Shown here: in pieces, positions 47,001 through 56,760 of the stretch
How positions within the stretch are numbered: the first letter of the stretch is position 1
Layout of the letters: each line of letters opens with the position of its first letter
The notes under the pieces: generated by a model
Databases searched by the model: none
The model's input: only the letters and a program-made list of their open reading frames with translations
Told to the model about the DNA's origin: nothing
Program-made: the position numbers and the translations under genes
NCBI GenBank assembly: GCA_026545225.1
Contig: CM048845.1
Coordinates: 101,304,033 to 101,368,032, forward strand
Reading direction: 5' to 3'
Source of the DNA: Cornus controversa
Taxonomy: Eukaryota; Streptophyta; Magnoliopsida; Cornales; Cornaceae
Length of the DNA stretch: 64,000 nucleotides

Positions 47001-50000
47001 AAGCTCATCCTAAGTATTTAAATTTGGGGGGCAATTGTTGGCACCTAATCTTGGTGCCACTTGGCAGCCGAGGATGAGGTGGTTGTGACTAAGGGCTTAT
47101 TAGGAGTCCATTCCTACAAAAACTCTAAGGGTTGAGAGTTGGTAGCAAGGTTGTCCTAAAGAAGGTGCTGGCATAAATATATATATGGTTACTTAAATGC
47201 ATGTATATGTGTGTTTTGTGTAACTGTTTTTACAAATTGGAAACAAGGAGTCCAGGATGATTTGGACTCCATTTAATTTGGTGCAGAGTGAAAGACTGAA
47301 GTAGTGCATGATGTGAAGAGTTAAGCCCAAAACAGGACTCTGGGCTGATAGCCATGAACGATGGGTCAATTTGGGTAAAGTCTAAGCTGAATACGTGAGT
47401 TAGAATGCAACTTGAACTCTATTGGAGCGTAACAGATAGAGTCATTCACACCTTAGACTCTAGGAAAGTCTGAGAGTTGGTAAATTGTTTGTGGATAAGG
47501 ACTTTGATGATCAAGCCACTATCATGAAGTCGGCTAAGCAGAATATACATGTAAAGCTGTGTATGGACAAGTTAGTATTGTACAAGGACTCCCACGAGCT
47601 TGGGCTGCATTGGAAGACCTTGGTGTAGTATGGACTCTTTCAAAAAGGGGTTGATTTGCTACTGAAGACACGAGACATTAGAATAGGGATAGTTTATATC
47701 CTTTATTTTATCTTCTGCATTATCTTGTAATTTAAAGTTAGAAGCGAGCAGTGATGTATCTCTCTTTGCTATAAATAAATACAAAGGGACTTTGTATTAG
47801 GGGTTCCCAACAACCACAATTCAACAATTGCATCGCGTGCAATCTGTTTCTCTCTCTCAATATTCTCCTGAATATTGCTCTGTTTCTCACTCGATCTATA
47901 TCTCTCCCATTTTTCTTACTCTTCCTCTAATTAGTCTGTCCGTCTATCTCTCCCTCAATTTCTACCTCCCTCCTTGCTACGATTCAATCTCGTAATTCTT
48001 TGCGCACAGATAAAAGTCCTCTTGATTGAGGCAAAAAAAGAACTCAATATGGAGTTTCTTATTCTCTCCCTAGTTAATCGCCTGATCCAACATGACCTCT
48101 AAAGGAAATACTTGTGTTTGACTATCTGTTTACATCGAGCCGATATCACGGCTCTGGCACGCCTGCAACAGGCTGAGAAATTTCTTCCTCTTGCTCATCA
48201 TCGCCATGGGCTGAGTTTCGTATAGACCTTAGCTTAGGCGGCATACTCTTAATTCTTTAGCACTTTTCCAGTCCCACCGGGCGTGCCAAAATATGTTCGT
48301 TCTTAATTAATCAGTCGAATAAGCCAATTGTTTGCAGGCGTGCCAGAGCCGTGATATTGGCTCAATGTAAATAGATGGTCGAACACAAGTATCTCCTTTG
48401 GAGGTCGTGTTGGATCAGACGATTGACTAGGGAGAGAATACGAAATTCCCTGTTGAGTTCTTTTCTTGCCTCAATCAAGAGGACTTTTATCTGTGCACAA
48501 AGAATTGCAAGACTGAATCGTAGTAATGAGGGAGGTAGAAATTAAGAGAGAGATAGATGGACAGACTGATTAGAAGAGGCCAAAAGCAAGAAAAATGGGA
48601 GAGATGTAAATCGAGTGAGAAACAGAGCAGTATTTAGGAGAATATTGAGGGAGAGAAACAGATTGCACGCGATGCAATTGATGAATTGTGGTTGTTGGGA
48701 ACCCTTAATACAGAGCCCCTTTGTATTTATTTATAATAAAGAGAAATACATCACTACTGTTTCTGAATCTAAGTTAAAAGATAATGCAGAACATAAAATA
48801 ATAAAAGAAAATACATTATCTATATTCTGATGTCCTATGCCTTCAGCAGCCTATCAGCCTCTCTTTGCAAGAGTCCATACTGAACCAAAGTCTTCCAATG
48901 CAGTCCAAAATCGTAGGAGTCCTTGTACAATACAAACTAATCCGTGCATACACACAGATCATGTTTATACGCATATTCTGTATAACCAACTTCACAATAG
49001 TGGTAACTTGATTACAAGAGTCTTTATCCATGAAGAGTCCATCAGTACTTAGACTTAATCTAGAGTCCAAGTGTGAATAACTCTATCCCCTACATCCTTA
49101 TAGAGTCCAAGTAAACTCACTCTTCCACTTTGTATTAAAATCACTGGAGTCTAATTTACACTGGACTCCTTGCTTCCAGCCTGCAAAAAACAATTATACA
49201 AATATATATATACACCCATATGTATACGTGTAACCACACATGCATTTATATAGGTGCTAGCTACTTTTTAGGACAACTTGCTAAAAGTCCTCAGCCCTTA
49301 GAGTTTCTTTCGTGATAGACTCTTTGTCAGCCTTACACATTCATCCAAATGACCCCTAAAGTGGCTGCCAAGTGGCGCCATATTTGGGTGCCAACAGTTG
49401 GTCATCAGTGTTCTATCCACTAGATTCCACTCCACTAACCACTAACAACATCTATACAGACTGTGCAAGGTAGAGGATTAGAGACCTTCACACAACCATC
49501 AACTCGCTCACAAAGCTACATCTTTCTCAATCTCAAAACTAAGTGTCTATTTATAGAGTCCTAAACCAAGGATTATAATTCTTTTGAACCTATGTATACC
49601 TCCAACAAAAATTCATAAACAAAATATAAGTCTAAACTAGAAATATGGAATGCCTTTAAATGCAATTGACCACGTGACAGTGGAGAAGAACTTTTAGAAG
49701 ATGTGTAGACTTTGTTAGATTTAAATTAACAAGGGTAAATATCACCGACACCCCTTGAAGTTTGATGTATTGACACGCAACTATAACTTTGTGAATTTTT
49801 GTCATCAACACTCCCTGTGGTTTGTGCAATATATCACATATACCCCCTCCTGCTAAAAATACACCATGTCAGAACACTTTTTGACGGTGAAATGACTATG
49901 TTGCCCTTTGACTTTTGACCTAACCCATTTGAATACTAAATTTACCTATTTAGCCCTATCTAATGGTCCAAAATACCCCTTTGACTATACCTATATATAT

Positions 50001-53000
50001 ATACTATAATATATATAATTATTTATTTTCATAAATAATAATGTTTAACATAAAATAAAAAAAGTAATTAAATTTCTCTTTCTTTTTCTCTATCTATCTA
50101 TATACACAATATACTATAATATATATATAACCTATATATAATTATTTATTTTCATAAATAATAATGTTAACATAAAATAAAAAAGTAATTAAATTTCGCT
50201 TTCTTTTTCTCTATTCATCTATATATATACACTATAATATATATAACCTAATATATATAATTATTTATTTTCATAAATAATAATATTCATCTGTATATAC
50301 GCTATAATATATGTAATTATTTATTTCTATAAATAATAATATTAACATAAAATAAAAAAATTAGTTATGAATGCATATTATCATGAAGGGTATTGTGGTC
50401 ATTTTTCTATTCTCATATTTTTATATTAAAATACATTTAAATAATCAGGGGTAATCAAGACATTTCACATATTAAAAAAATGAAAAAGCTGACAGGGGGT
50501 GTTGGTGACGAAAATTCACAAAGTTGTATTTGCTTGTCAATACATCAAACCTCAAGGGGTGTCAGTGATGTTTACCTAATTAACAATTAACTTGTAGAAA
50601 TCAAGAATACATCAATAATTAAAGAGGGGATTTTAGCAATCATACTTGATTAATGATTAAACCTTTAGAATACCTTTAGTTTTGTGCAAGAGATCCTTAG
50701 AGTGCACTACTCCCTTTTTGAGAGTTGTCGTATGATGGGATTAAATAAGGTTATAAAGCACTTATATATGACAACAACAGGGGAGACGATTTCTCTACAA
50801 ACAAACATACCAAATTCTCTCTTTTCATCATGAAAACTTATATACCAATAGCTAATAATAAATCCAACCAAATAAAGTTGGAAAACCACGATCCAATAGT
50901 AAAAATTACTGCCAATCAAATTATTGATAATTACATTGCAATCCAGTTTTTAAAAAATATAGTACATAGGACCACAAAAATAATTTTATTCATTCAAAAT
51001 TTTCAACAATCTCCCACTCGGTTCATGCACTTTAAGTTTTATAAAAATGACACTATGGATTGCAACACTTTAGAAAAGTCAAGTGACCACTAATTTTATT
51101 TTAGAAAAAAATACAATTATCGAAATAAATGGATTGAAACTTTAAAACACTCTCTTCCATAGACTTCTTCAATAGTGGATCATGAATGCTTAGATAAGTA
51201 ATATATTAGTTTAAACAGTTTCATGGTCTCAAATCCGATTTCATCTAGGATTTAAGCAAGTATAATGTGGTTTTTATTGTATTTCATGAGGTGTTCAAAC
51301 TGCATGTGGTCTAAATGCGTACCTCATTATCCATCATATTTTTTACCATCGGGGTATGTCACCTGAATATATTACGACAAACTGCCAACCTTCTGTCCAG
51401 TGTAAAGGTTTACCAATAGGACTCCAATCTCATATATAGTCCAAGAGTGTGAAACACTCCCACAGACGCCGACAAACTTTAATAATTATGTTTGGATTTA
51501 CGGATGTGGTGCCAATTTCACATCTTTTTCATATTTTTTTCCCCGATAACCGGGGTGTTCAGAGCTTTGCCTCGACTAATCTCCGGGACACCGTACAAAG
51601 CATCCCCTCCACATAGGTCGGGTAAAGCTCGGCTTGCGCCGCGGGCGTGGCCCCTAAGGAATTGTTTGCACTCTAAGGGAGTCAAACCTTAGACCTGATG
51701 CTTCATGAGGTACCAAGGCCAAGTGACATTACCACTAAAGCCAAACCCTTGGGATTAAGACCCGAGATCCTTTGCTTCTTACATTATAGTCATACTATTT
51801 TATTTGAATGAAAATCTCTATAGTTTTCCTCCACTCTCACTCTTTTTTTGGTTTTTTGTTTGTCCATTATCCTTTTTTTCTAGAAAATAGTTTTGAGTAT
51901 CGACTGATATAAATTCTTCTTATGATTAGACACCTTCACATTTTGAACTAACATAAATTTATAGTAAGCATATAGATTTATATATGTATTTTATATAAAG
52001 TCTGTCCTACAGTTGGTTCAAAACTAAAATTTTTCATAATTTTATAAGCTTTTAGTCACGTGCATTGCACATATACTTTTTACTAATATTTATAGAAGGG
52101 CATCTCTAACACAAGTTTTTTCTCTCCATGTGTTTCTTCCGGTCACTGAATTACTATTATTAAATCATTCAACACTTGAATTTCCAGACCTACATTCAGA
52201 TAAACTTCAATTTTTGTTTATTTTATCCGAAAGTATGATATTCTAATGTCGTTTGAAAGGTCTCAAATAATAGGCATATAACAATTCTTTTCAGTGTGCT
52301 CAATCTTTGGACAAACTAGAGATGCTTTTGTTATTTGTAATAAATGTACTTCCCAAAGTAAGATATCTAGAGTGTGAACCGGGTCAATGTACCTACCTAA
52401 AACCTAATTACATAGGTGTCAATACACTTAGATCTATGGTTCTTTCCATTACTCTAACCATCCAATTTGTATTCAATTTGGGTGTGTTTAGTTGCAAAAA
52501 CGAAATTTAACTATCACTACATCAATTAATTCTCTCTCTCATTATGATTTATTCCAACTCGTCATATATGTATATGCAACTTTCTGACTTTGCAGGCATG
52601 AGTCAAAATGTATCCAACAAATTATTGAAGAGATATTTAGTAAATTGAACCATTCATCTCCAATTGTTGCCGATGATCTAATTGGGATAAAGTCTCGTGT
52701 GGAGGAAGTGGAATCATTGTTACATATGGAGTTGGATGATGTTCGCGCTATAGGTCTATGGGGAATGGGGGGCATAGGAAAGTCAACTATTGCCCAAGCT
52801 GTTTATGACCGGATCTCCCATCATTTTGAAGGTAGCTGCTTTCTTGCAAATGTTAGAGAAGTCGCAAAAAATAAAGGTTTGGTAGCTTTACAAGAACAAC
52901 TCCTTTCAGAAATCTTAATAGGAAGTAATATAAAGATTACTTCTGTTGGTAGAGGAGTAAATACGATAAAAGACAGGCTACGTTACAGACGGGTTCTTGT

Positions 53001-56000
53001 TGTTGTTGATGATGTGGATCAGCTGGAACAACTAGAAGCATTGACTGGAAAGCTTGATTGGTTTGGTTTGGGGAGTAGAATCATCATAACAACAAGAGAT
53101 GAACATCTTCTAACCACTTATGGAGTGACTAAAATATACAATGTGAAGCCATTGAAATGTGGCGAAGCTCTCCAACTCCTTTCTTGGAAAGCCTTTAAAC
53201 AAAGTTTTCCTTCTGAAGGTTATTTTGAGCTCTCAAACCAGATTGTAGATTATGCCAACGGGCTTCCATTAGCTCTTAAAATTTTGGGTTCCTTTCTATG
53301 TGGCAGAGAAGTGGAGAAATGGAAAAGTACATTGAGAAAGCTGCATAAAACTCCTAATGAAAAAATTCTTCAAGTGCTTGAGATCAGTTACAATGGACTG
53401 GACAAAATGGAGAAGAAAATTTTCCTTGATATTGCATGTTTCTTCAAAGGAAAAAAAAAGGATTTTGTAACGAGAATACTGGACAGTTGTGATTTCCACC
53501 CAGACATCGGAATAAGTGTTCTCATTCAAAAGTCTCTCATAACTATTAATTCAGACGATCAATTTTGGATGCATGATTTGGTACAAGAAATGGGCTGGTA
53601 TGTTGTTCGTCAAGAATCTGAAGTGTCTGGGAAACGTAGCAGGTTATGGCTTCGAGAGGATGTTTCTTATGTGTTGGCAGAAAATACAGTAAGATGTCTT
53701 TTGAAAAAGTAGCATTTTTACTAACAGACATTTTATTCACGAAACCACATTTTGTAATCCTAACAGACATTTTCTATTTTACTTGTGTTTTGTGCTACTG
53801 ATTATTAGGGGACTGAAAAAGTTGAAGGCATAGTTTTGGAACAGTTTGAAGCGGAAGATAATGCCTTTAGTACTGCTGAAGCCTTCACAAATATGAACAA
53901 ACTAAGGCTGCTCATATTCCACAATGTGTCATTTTCCCGTGGTCCTGCATATCTTTCAAATGAGTTGAATTGGCTTGATTGGCATGCATACCCTTCGAGA
54001 TGTCTGCCAACAAGTTTTCGGGCAGAGAATCTTGTTGAACTCAAAATGTGTTATAGCCAGATTGTACAGCTTTGGAAGGAAATAAAGGTAGTATGATCAA
54101 TACTGTCATGTATTTTAACTTTATTGAATACTGTCATGTTCGTGAGAGCCAGTTATTCTAATATTAATTTCGATTTCTTTCAACAGCCTCTGCCCAAGTT
54201 GAAAGTCATAAACCTTAGTCACTCCCATAGGCTATCCAGTACCCCGGACTTCACAGTTGTTCCAAATCTGGAGCAACTGATTATTGAGGATTGTACGAGT
54301 TTGTTGGAGGTTCACCCATCCCTTGGAGCTCTCAAAAGGCTTGTTCTCTTAAATTTGAGAGATTGCACAAATCTTAGGAAATTTCCAAGCAGTATTCACT
54401 TGGAATCTCTTGAGACTTTTATTCTATCAGGCTGCTTGAAATTAGGAAAGTTTCCAGAAATCTTGGGGGATATGGTATGTCTATCAGAACTTTATTTGGA
54501 TAGGATTGCCATAAAAGAACTGCCCTCGTCAATTGAACATCTCACTAGCCTTACTTTGATGGATTTGAGTGAATGCAAAAACCTTTCGAGTCTTCCAGAA
54601 ACCATTTGTAGGTTGAGATGTCTGAAAACTCTTGAACTCTCTGGCTGTTCAAAACTTGAGGAATTGCCAGACAACCTGGGAAATATAAAATGTTTAGAGG
54701 AGCTTCACGCAAATAATACTGCAATCAAACGACTACCATCCTCCGTTAATCTTTTGAAAGACCTCAGAGTCTTATCCCTCAGGGGATGCAAGGGAACAGT
54801 ATGTAAGTCGTCATTTGTTTCACTTTTTTTATCTTGGTTTTTACCAAGGAAATCGGAAGATTCTGTGGGTTTGGTGCTTCCTTGTTTAACAGGTTTGTCT
54901 TCCTTACGACTACTTGATCTTAGTGATTGCAATATATCTGTGATCCCCAGTGAGCTTGGCAATTTATCCTCGTTGCAAGGGTTGAATTTAAGAAGAAACA
55001 ATTTTGTTAGTTTACCTGCAATCTCCCGGCTTTCTCGACTTTCTATGCTTGATATAGATGGCTGCAAGAGGCTAGAAGCATTACCAGAGCTTCCATCATC
55101 TATTTTTCACTTAAGTGCAGTTGGTTGCGAATCATTAATAAGCATTGGAGACTTGTCTACAAAGTATTATAGATATCTGTGGGAGATCAGTTTCGCTAAT
55201 TGCTTTAAGCTATTAGAAAATAAATGGAGTGAAAACGTGATTGATATGTTGCTGAGATTTGCGCTGAAATTTGCATTTCAGGTTACTATCTCTCACTCTT
55301 TCTATATATATATATATATAGATAGATATATGCACATGTATATATGAATGAATGGCATGTTTTCTTGGTACAGGGGGACGTGTTTGCCTGTTATAGATTT
55401 AGTATGCTTTTACCCGGAAGAGAGATTCCAGAGTGGTTCAGCTATCAGTATTTTGGTCCTAAAGCATCTCTGCAACTGCCTCCAAATTGGTACAAGGAGA
55501 GAATTTTGGGGATTGCCGTGTGTGTTGTTTGTGACTTCATAACTAAAAAGTCACCCTTTTTTATCTCTTTCCGGTTGGCAGACCATAATAATAATTCATA
55601 TTGTGTAACCCATGAATCCTGTGTTATGCTTGAAGGTATGACGGTTGATTCGGGACATATCTGGCTGTCATATTTTTCAAATCGCTGGCTTCGGCTTCCT
55701 CGGGGTAAGAGTCTAAAGGATTTGTGCCGATTTGAGGTTTACGCAGATGGTAGAAATGGTAGTCCCGACGAGACGTTGCGAGCAAGGGAGTGGGGAGTTC
55801 GTCTGGTGTACGAGAAAGATATATGGAAGGATGGGTGCGGGAATTTGGGAATCATTGAAGAATTAATTGGAAGTGGTTGCTATGACAATGTCGATAAAAG
55901 CTATCATCACTCTGTTGATGAAAGCTATGACAATGTTGATGAAAGCTATCATCACTCTGTCGATGAAAGCTATGACAATGATGATGAAAGCTATCATCAC

Positions 56001-56498
56001 TCTGTGGATGGAAGCTATGACAATGATGATGAAAGCTATCATCACTCTGTTGATGGAAGCTATGACAATGATGATGAAAGCTATCACTCTGATTATGACC
56101 ATGAATCCCCACATGACACCACGCTATATGAAGCACGAGGCAATGGAAGTGTCTGCTCTGACTCTGATTATGACCGTGAATCCTCACATGATACCACGCT
56201 ATATGAAGCACAAGGCAATGGACGTGTCTGCTGTGACTCTGACCATGACCATAACTCTGATTATGACCATGAATCCTCACATGACACCACGCTATATGAA
56301 GCACAATGCAATGGACGTGTCTGCTCTGACTCTGATGATGACCATGACCATGACCTCCCACAACACCACCACGATGAAGCACAAGGGAACGATGTGTGTG
56401 AGGGGCATGGGCATGGAGCACCAGTGGAAGACAAAATTAATCATCTTAAGAGAAAGCGTGACGACGACTATGACCACGATGAAGCACAAGACTCTTGA
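34518..56498 (+). CDS. TIR-NBS-LRR (TNL) disease-resistance protein, 5 exons
   Basis: Intracellular immune receptor. Exons 34518-35023, 52596-53688, 53809-54087, 54187-55281 and 55374-56498 join without a stop (intron phases 2,0,0,0; all GT-AG) into 1365 residues. TIR domain, residues 17-165, with NYDVFLSFRGEDTR and the NADase glutamate E93 in SSKWCLDEL. NB-ARC, about 190-500: P-loop GMGGIGKST (225-233), kinase-2 VLVVVDD (302-308), GSRIIITTRDEHLL, GLPLAL, MHD (494-496). LRRs from about 540 to 980, then the C-JID (FSMLLPGREIPEWFSYQ, about 1000-1130), then an acidic, His-rich repeat tail. All key motifs are intact. Oddities are a 17.6-kb first intron full of transposons and the long tail. The start is the ATG before ASTSTHLAS; an upstream in-frame ATG would only add microsatellite-encoded Tyr/Ile. 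Family assignment is certain; the exact intron 1 junctions are inferred. Confidence 0.93.
35187..35735 (-). mobile_element. TRIM, copy 2, inside TNL intron 1
   Basis: LTRs 35187-35412 and 35487-35735 begin TGTAATACCCCGCTCC and end GGGTTACTACA on the plus strand. The primer-binding site is the complement at 35473-35484. The target duplication TATAG is exact (35182-35186 and 35736-35740). The shared LTR parts are almost identical (I count one difference over about 225 bp), so insertion was recent. It is oriented against the gene. Confidence 0.94.
35741..36785. other. Intron sequence, nothing recognised
   Basis: AT-rich intron DNA without a definable element. Confidence 0.5.
36794..37623 (+). 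mobile_element. hAT-type non-autonomous element, copy 2
   Basis: Ends CAGTTGCAGCTCAACATAAT and GGGTCCAACCGCCCTG. The 8-bp duplication ACTATTGT/ACTATTTT has one mismatch. It matches the hAT copies at 16264 and 62453. Non-coding, 830 bp. Confidence 0.88.
37632..38453. other. Intron sequence, nothing recognised
   Basis: Starts with a (TA)n run (about 37638-37659). An 82-codon frame at 37863-38111 has no recognisable family and poor composition; I do not call it a gene. Confidence 0.5.
38454..38760. repeat. Dispersed repeat, copy 2 of 2
   Basis: Partner of 13083-13430 in the same orientation. Confidence 0.6.
39063..40264 (+). repeat. LTR C (5' LTR of the gypsy composite)
   Basis: 1.2 kb, from TGTTGGCACCTAATCTTGGC to AAGAACAAACA. 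A primer-binding-like segment with GCGGTGGGACC follows. Confidence 0.87.
40314..40830 (+). mobile_element. gag remnant of the gypsy composite
   Basis: Starts MPPKLRFGQNSATGDDEQ, then MRVQLGEVSTN; resembles the N-terminus of Tat-lineage gag. The remainder of gag, protease and reverse transcriptase are not present before the RNase H part. Confidence 0.6.
40970..42758 (+). mobile_element. RNase H and integrase remnants of the gypsy composite
   Basis: RNase H part: FDGSSTSDGAGARIMIVSPN, NNQTEYEAVIIGLEIL, DSNLVLSQI (additional RNase H type of Tat elements). Integrase: GCNACQKHG zinc-binding end, WAMDLIGKI, IVADNGTDF, YYAQGNGQGEASNK. The integrase C-terminal part has KWSPNWDNPYLVHQI and GVHPRPINGLYLKEY. 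Fossil, with a few interruptions. Confidence 0.82.
43230..46743 (-). mobile_element. Antisense PMD-like gene remnant in the gypsy composite
   Basis: Minus-strand frames lie between integrase and the 3' LTR: 46423-46743, 45839-46291, 45605-45832 and 43233-43625. Motifs such as NDEHVAFLLYWLNKCLVC, LALAKGKALTLAPFVLYYLY and GGPFWLL match the plant mobile / aminotransferase-like domain. The last frame is a Ser-rich, coiled-coil-like tail. The pieces may be exons or broken parts; I do not assign a product. This is the same placement as in the gypsy composite at 21139-31303. Confidence 0.65.
44026..44624 (+). mobile_element. Solo LTR nested in the gypsy composite
   Basis: Starts TGTTGAGAAATAAGCCCCC, ends GAGCCAACCTAACA, 599 bp. 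The exact 5-bp duplication CTTGG flanks it (44021-44025 and 44625-44629). It carries the CGTGGTTCGGC motif typical of a widespread plant LTR family. Confidence 0.9.
47036..48170 (+). repeat. LTR D (3' LTR of the gypsy composite, 3'-shortened)
   Basis: Follows polypurine tract ATTTGGGGGGCAAT. It is closely similar to LTR C but ends at GCACGCCTGCAACA, where an inverted gag start begins. Confidence 0.85.
48171..49396 (-). mobile_element. Inverted 5' end of a related gypsy element (LTR E plus gag start)
   Basis: On the minus strand: LTR E (49396 down to 48294, TGTTGGCACCCAAATATGGC...GAACGAACA), the primer-binding segment TTTTGGCACGCCCGGTGGGAC at 48271-48291, and the gag start down to the junction at 48171. 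It is clearly more diverged from C and D than they are from each other. Confidence 0.82.
49733..50577. mobile_element. Mutator-like element sharing arms with the Pack-MULE
   Basis: Left end GGGTAAATATCACCGACACC; right end is its near complement (GGTGTCAGTGATGTTTACCT). The 9-bp duplication AATTAACAA is exact (49724-49732 and 50578-50586). Arms resemble those of 31500-32949. The centre (about 49985-50360) is a tandem array of about 115-bp AT-rich units (TAATTATTTATTTTCATAAA). No coding content. It lies in TNL intron 1. Confidence 0.92.
50587..51531. other. Intron sequence, nothing recognised
   Basis: AT-rich intron DNA without a gene or a definable element. Confidence 0.5.
51532..51755 (-). 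mobile_element. SINE in TNL intron 1
   Basis: On the minus strand: A-box TGGCTTTAGTGG, B-box GGTTTGACTCCC about 60 bases later, a GC-rich body (GGGGCCACGCCCGCGG) and an A-rich 3' tail (GGGGAAAAAAATATG). This is the layout of a tRNA-derived plant SINE. I could not fix the target duplication. Confidence 0.75.
51756..52595. other. 3' part of TNL intron 1
   Basis: AT-rich, ends in a pyrimidine-rich acceptor region (CTTTCTGACTTTGCAG). No other feature. Confidence 0.6.
52596..53688 (+). CDS. TNL exon 2 (NB-ARC)
   Basis: Residues 169-533. The acceptor after TTTGCAG completes codon 169 and reads on HESKCIQQIIEEI. It holds all NB-ARC motifs and ends ...ENT before the donor GTAAGA. Confidence 0.95.
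53809..54087 (+). CDS. TNL exon 3 (first LRRs)
   Basis: Residues 534-626, GTEKVEGIVL to LVELKMCYSQIVQLWKEIK, the conserved short third exon of TNLs. Preceded by a 120-bp intron. Confidence 0.95.
54187..55281 (+). CDS. TNL exon 4 (LRR domain)
   Basis: Residues 627-991. Repeats such as LKVINLSHSHRL, LVLLNLRDCTNL, LTLMDLSECKNL, LKTLELSGCSKL and LRLLDLSDCNIS. It ends ...FALKFAFQ before a GT donor. A relic of the same exon is at 15751-16060. Confidence 0.95.
55374..56498 (+). CDS. TNL exon 5 (C-JID and repeat tail)
   Basis: Residues 992-1365. The C-JID begins GDVFACYRFSMLLPGREIPE and is followed by the tandem-repeat tail and a basic patch KRKR (1350-1353) that could be a nuclear-localisation signal. 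Confidence 0.93.
   Translation, partial: GDVFACYRFSMLLPGREIPEWFSYQYFGPKASLQLPPNWYKERILGIAVCVVCDFITKKSPFFISFRLADHNNNSYCVTHESCVMLEGMTVDSGHIWLSYFSNRWLRLPRGKSLKDLCRFEVYADGRNGSPDETLRAREWGVRLVYEKDIWKDGCGNLGIIEELIGSGCYDNVDKSYHHSVDESYDNVDESYHHSVDESYDNDDESYHHSVDGSYDNDDESYHHSVDGSYDNDDESYHSDYDHESPHDTTLYEARGNGSVCSDSDYDRESSHDTTLYEAQGNGRVCCDSDHDHNSDYDHESSHDTTLYEAQCNGRVCSDSDDDHDHDLPQHHHDEAQGNDVCEGHGHGAPVEDKINHLKRKRDDDYDHDEAQDS
55878..56345 (+). repeat. Coding tandem repeats in the TNL tail
   Basis: Two arrays. The first: 45-bp units starting at 55899, 55944, 55989 and 56034 (SYHHSVDESYDNVDE and variants), with a partial fifth at 56079. The second: three longer units beginning DYDHES/DYDRES (about 75, 93 and about 80 bp) with HDTTLYEAQGNGRVCSDS. 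Both keep the frame. Confidence 0.95.
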
Positions 56499-56760
56499 AG
56501 TGCCTGCCTCTTCAGATTGGGTTTGTATCTATTTGACGGGCTTCTTCTGGCTGAAAATCAAGGCTGCAATAAATAAGGGAGGTGCATCCCACAACAATTG
56601 TCATAAAATGAATCACCTTCAGTTTATCACAGTTTTGAGTTTCCCACTGTAACTTTTCTCTTGGTATATATAATAAACACGCCTTTGGCCACAATATCAT
56701 TTAGTTGATAAACCCGATCCTTTTAGTAGTAAATTCAGGCAAAAACTTCATGACCCGCCG
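56499..56760 (+). promoter_or_regulatory. Likely TNL 3' UTR with poly(A) signals
   Basis: AATAAA at 56568-56573 and again at 56672-56677, within 180 bp of the stop codon. Confidence 0.55.

Larger units (their letters stand above)
39063..49396 (+). mobile_element. Gypsy (Tat-like) composite with three LTRs, the third inverted
   Basis: In order: LTR C, gag start, RNase H, integrase, an antisense PMD region with a solo LTR in it, polypurine tract, LTR D, then an inverted gag start and inverted LTR E. The outer ends are TGTTGGCACC (39063) and its complement GGTGCCAACA (49396). A 5-bp duplication GTTGG flanks the whole block (39058-39062 and 49397-49401). Protease and reverse transcriptase are missing; it is broken in several places. 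C and D are close to each other; E is clearly more diverged. Confidence 0.82.
38802..49639 (+). mobile_element. Solo LTR split by a 10.3-kb gypsy composite
   Basis: The left part 38802-39062 starts TGTTGGAACACC and carries GTTCGGCnTGACCGACTTGCGTC, typical of a plant LTR family. The right part 49402-49639 contains the rest. The flanking duplication GAAAT is present on both sides (38797-38801 and 49640-49644). It was probably about 500 bp before the gypsy composite entered it. Confidence 0.65.
35024..52595 (+). other. TNL intron 1, about 17.6 kb, transposon-filled
   Basis: Donor GTAATT at 35024; acceptor TTTGCAG ending at 52595. Splicing restores ...TANG-HESKCIQQIIEEI, the usual TIR to NB-ARC linker of TNLs. 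Typical TNL first introns are a few hundred bases long. The excess here is accounted for by a TRIM, an hAT element, a solo LTR, a gypsy composite, a Mutator-like element and a SINE, each listed separately. Confidence 0.85.

Noticed and set aside
48837-49070. Short frames in both strands inside LTR E
   Set aside because: They lie wholly in an LTR and have no recognisable domain.
55852-56421. 189-codon His/Ser-rich frame on the minus strand
   Set aside because: It is the antisense shadow of the tandem repeats in TNL exon 5; the repeat keeps all frames open.
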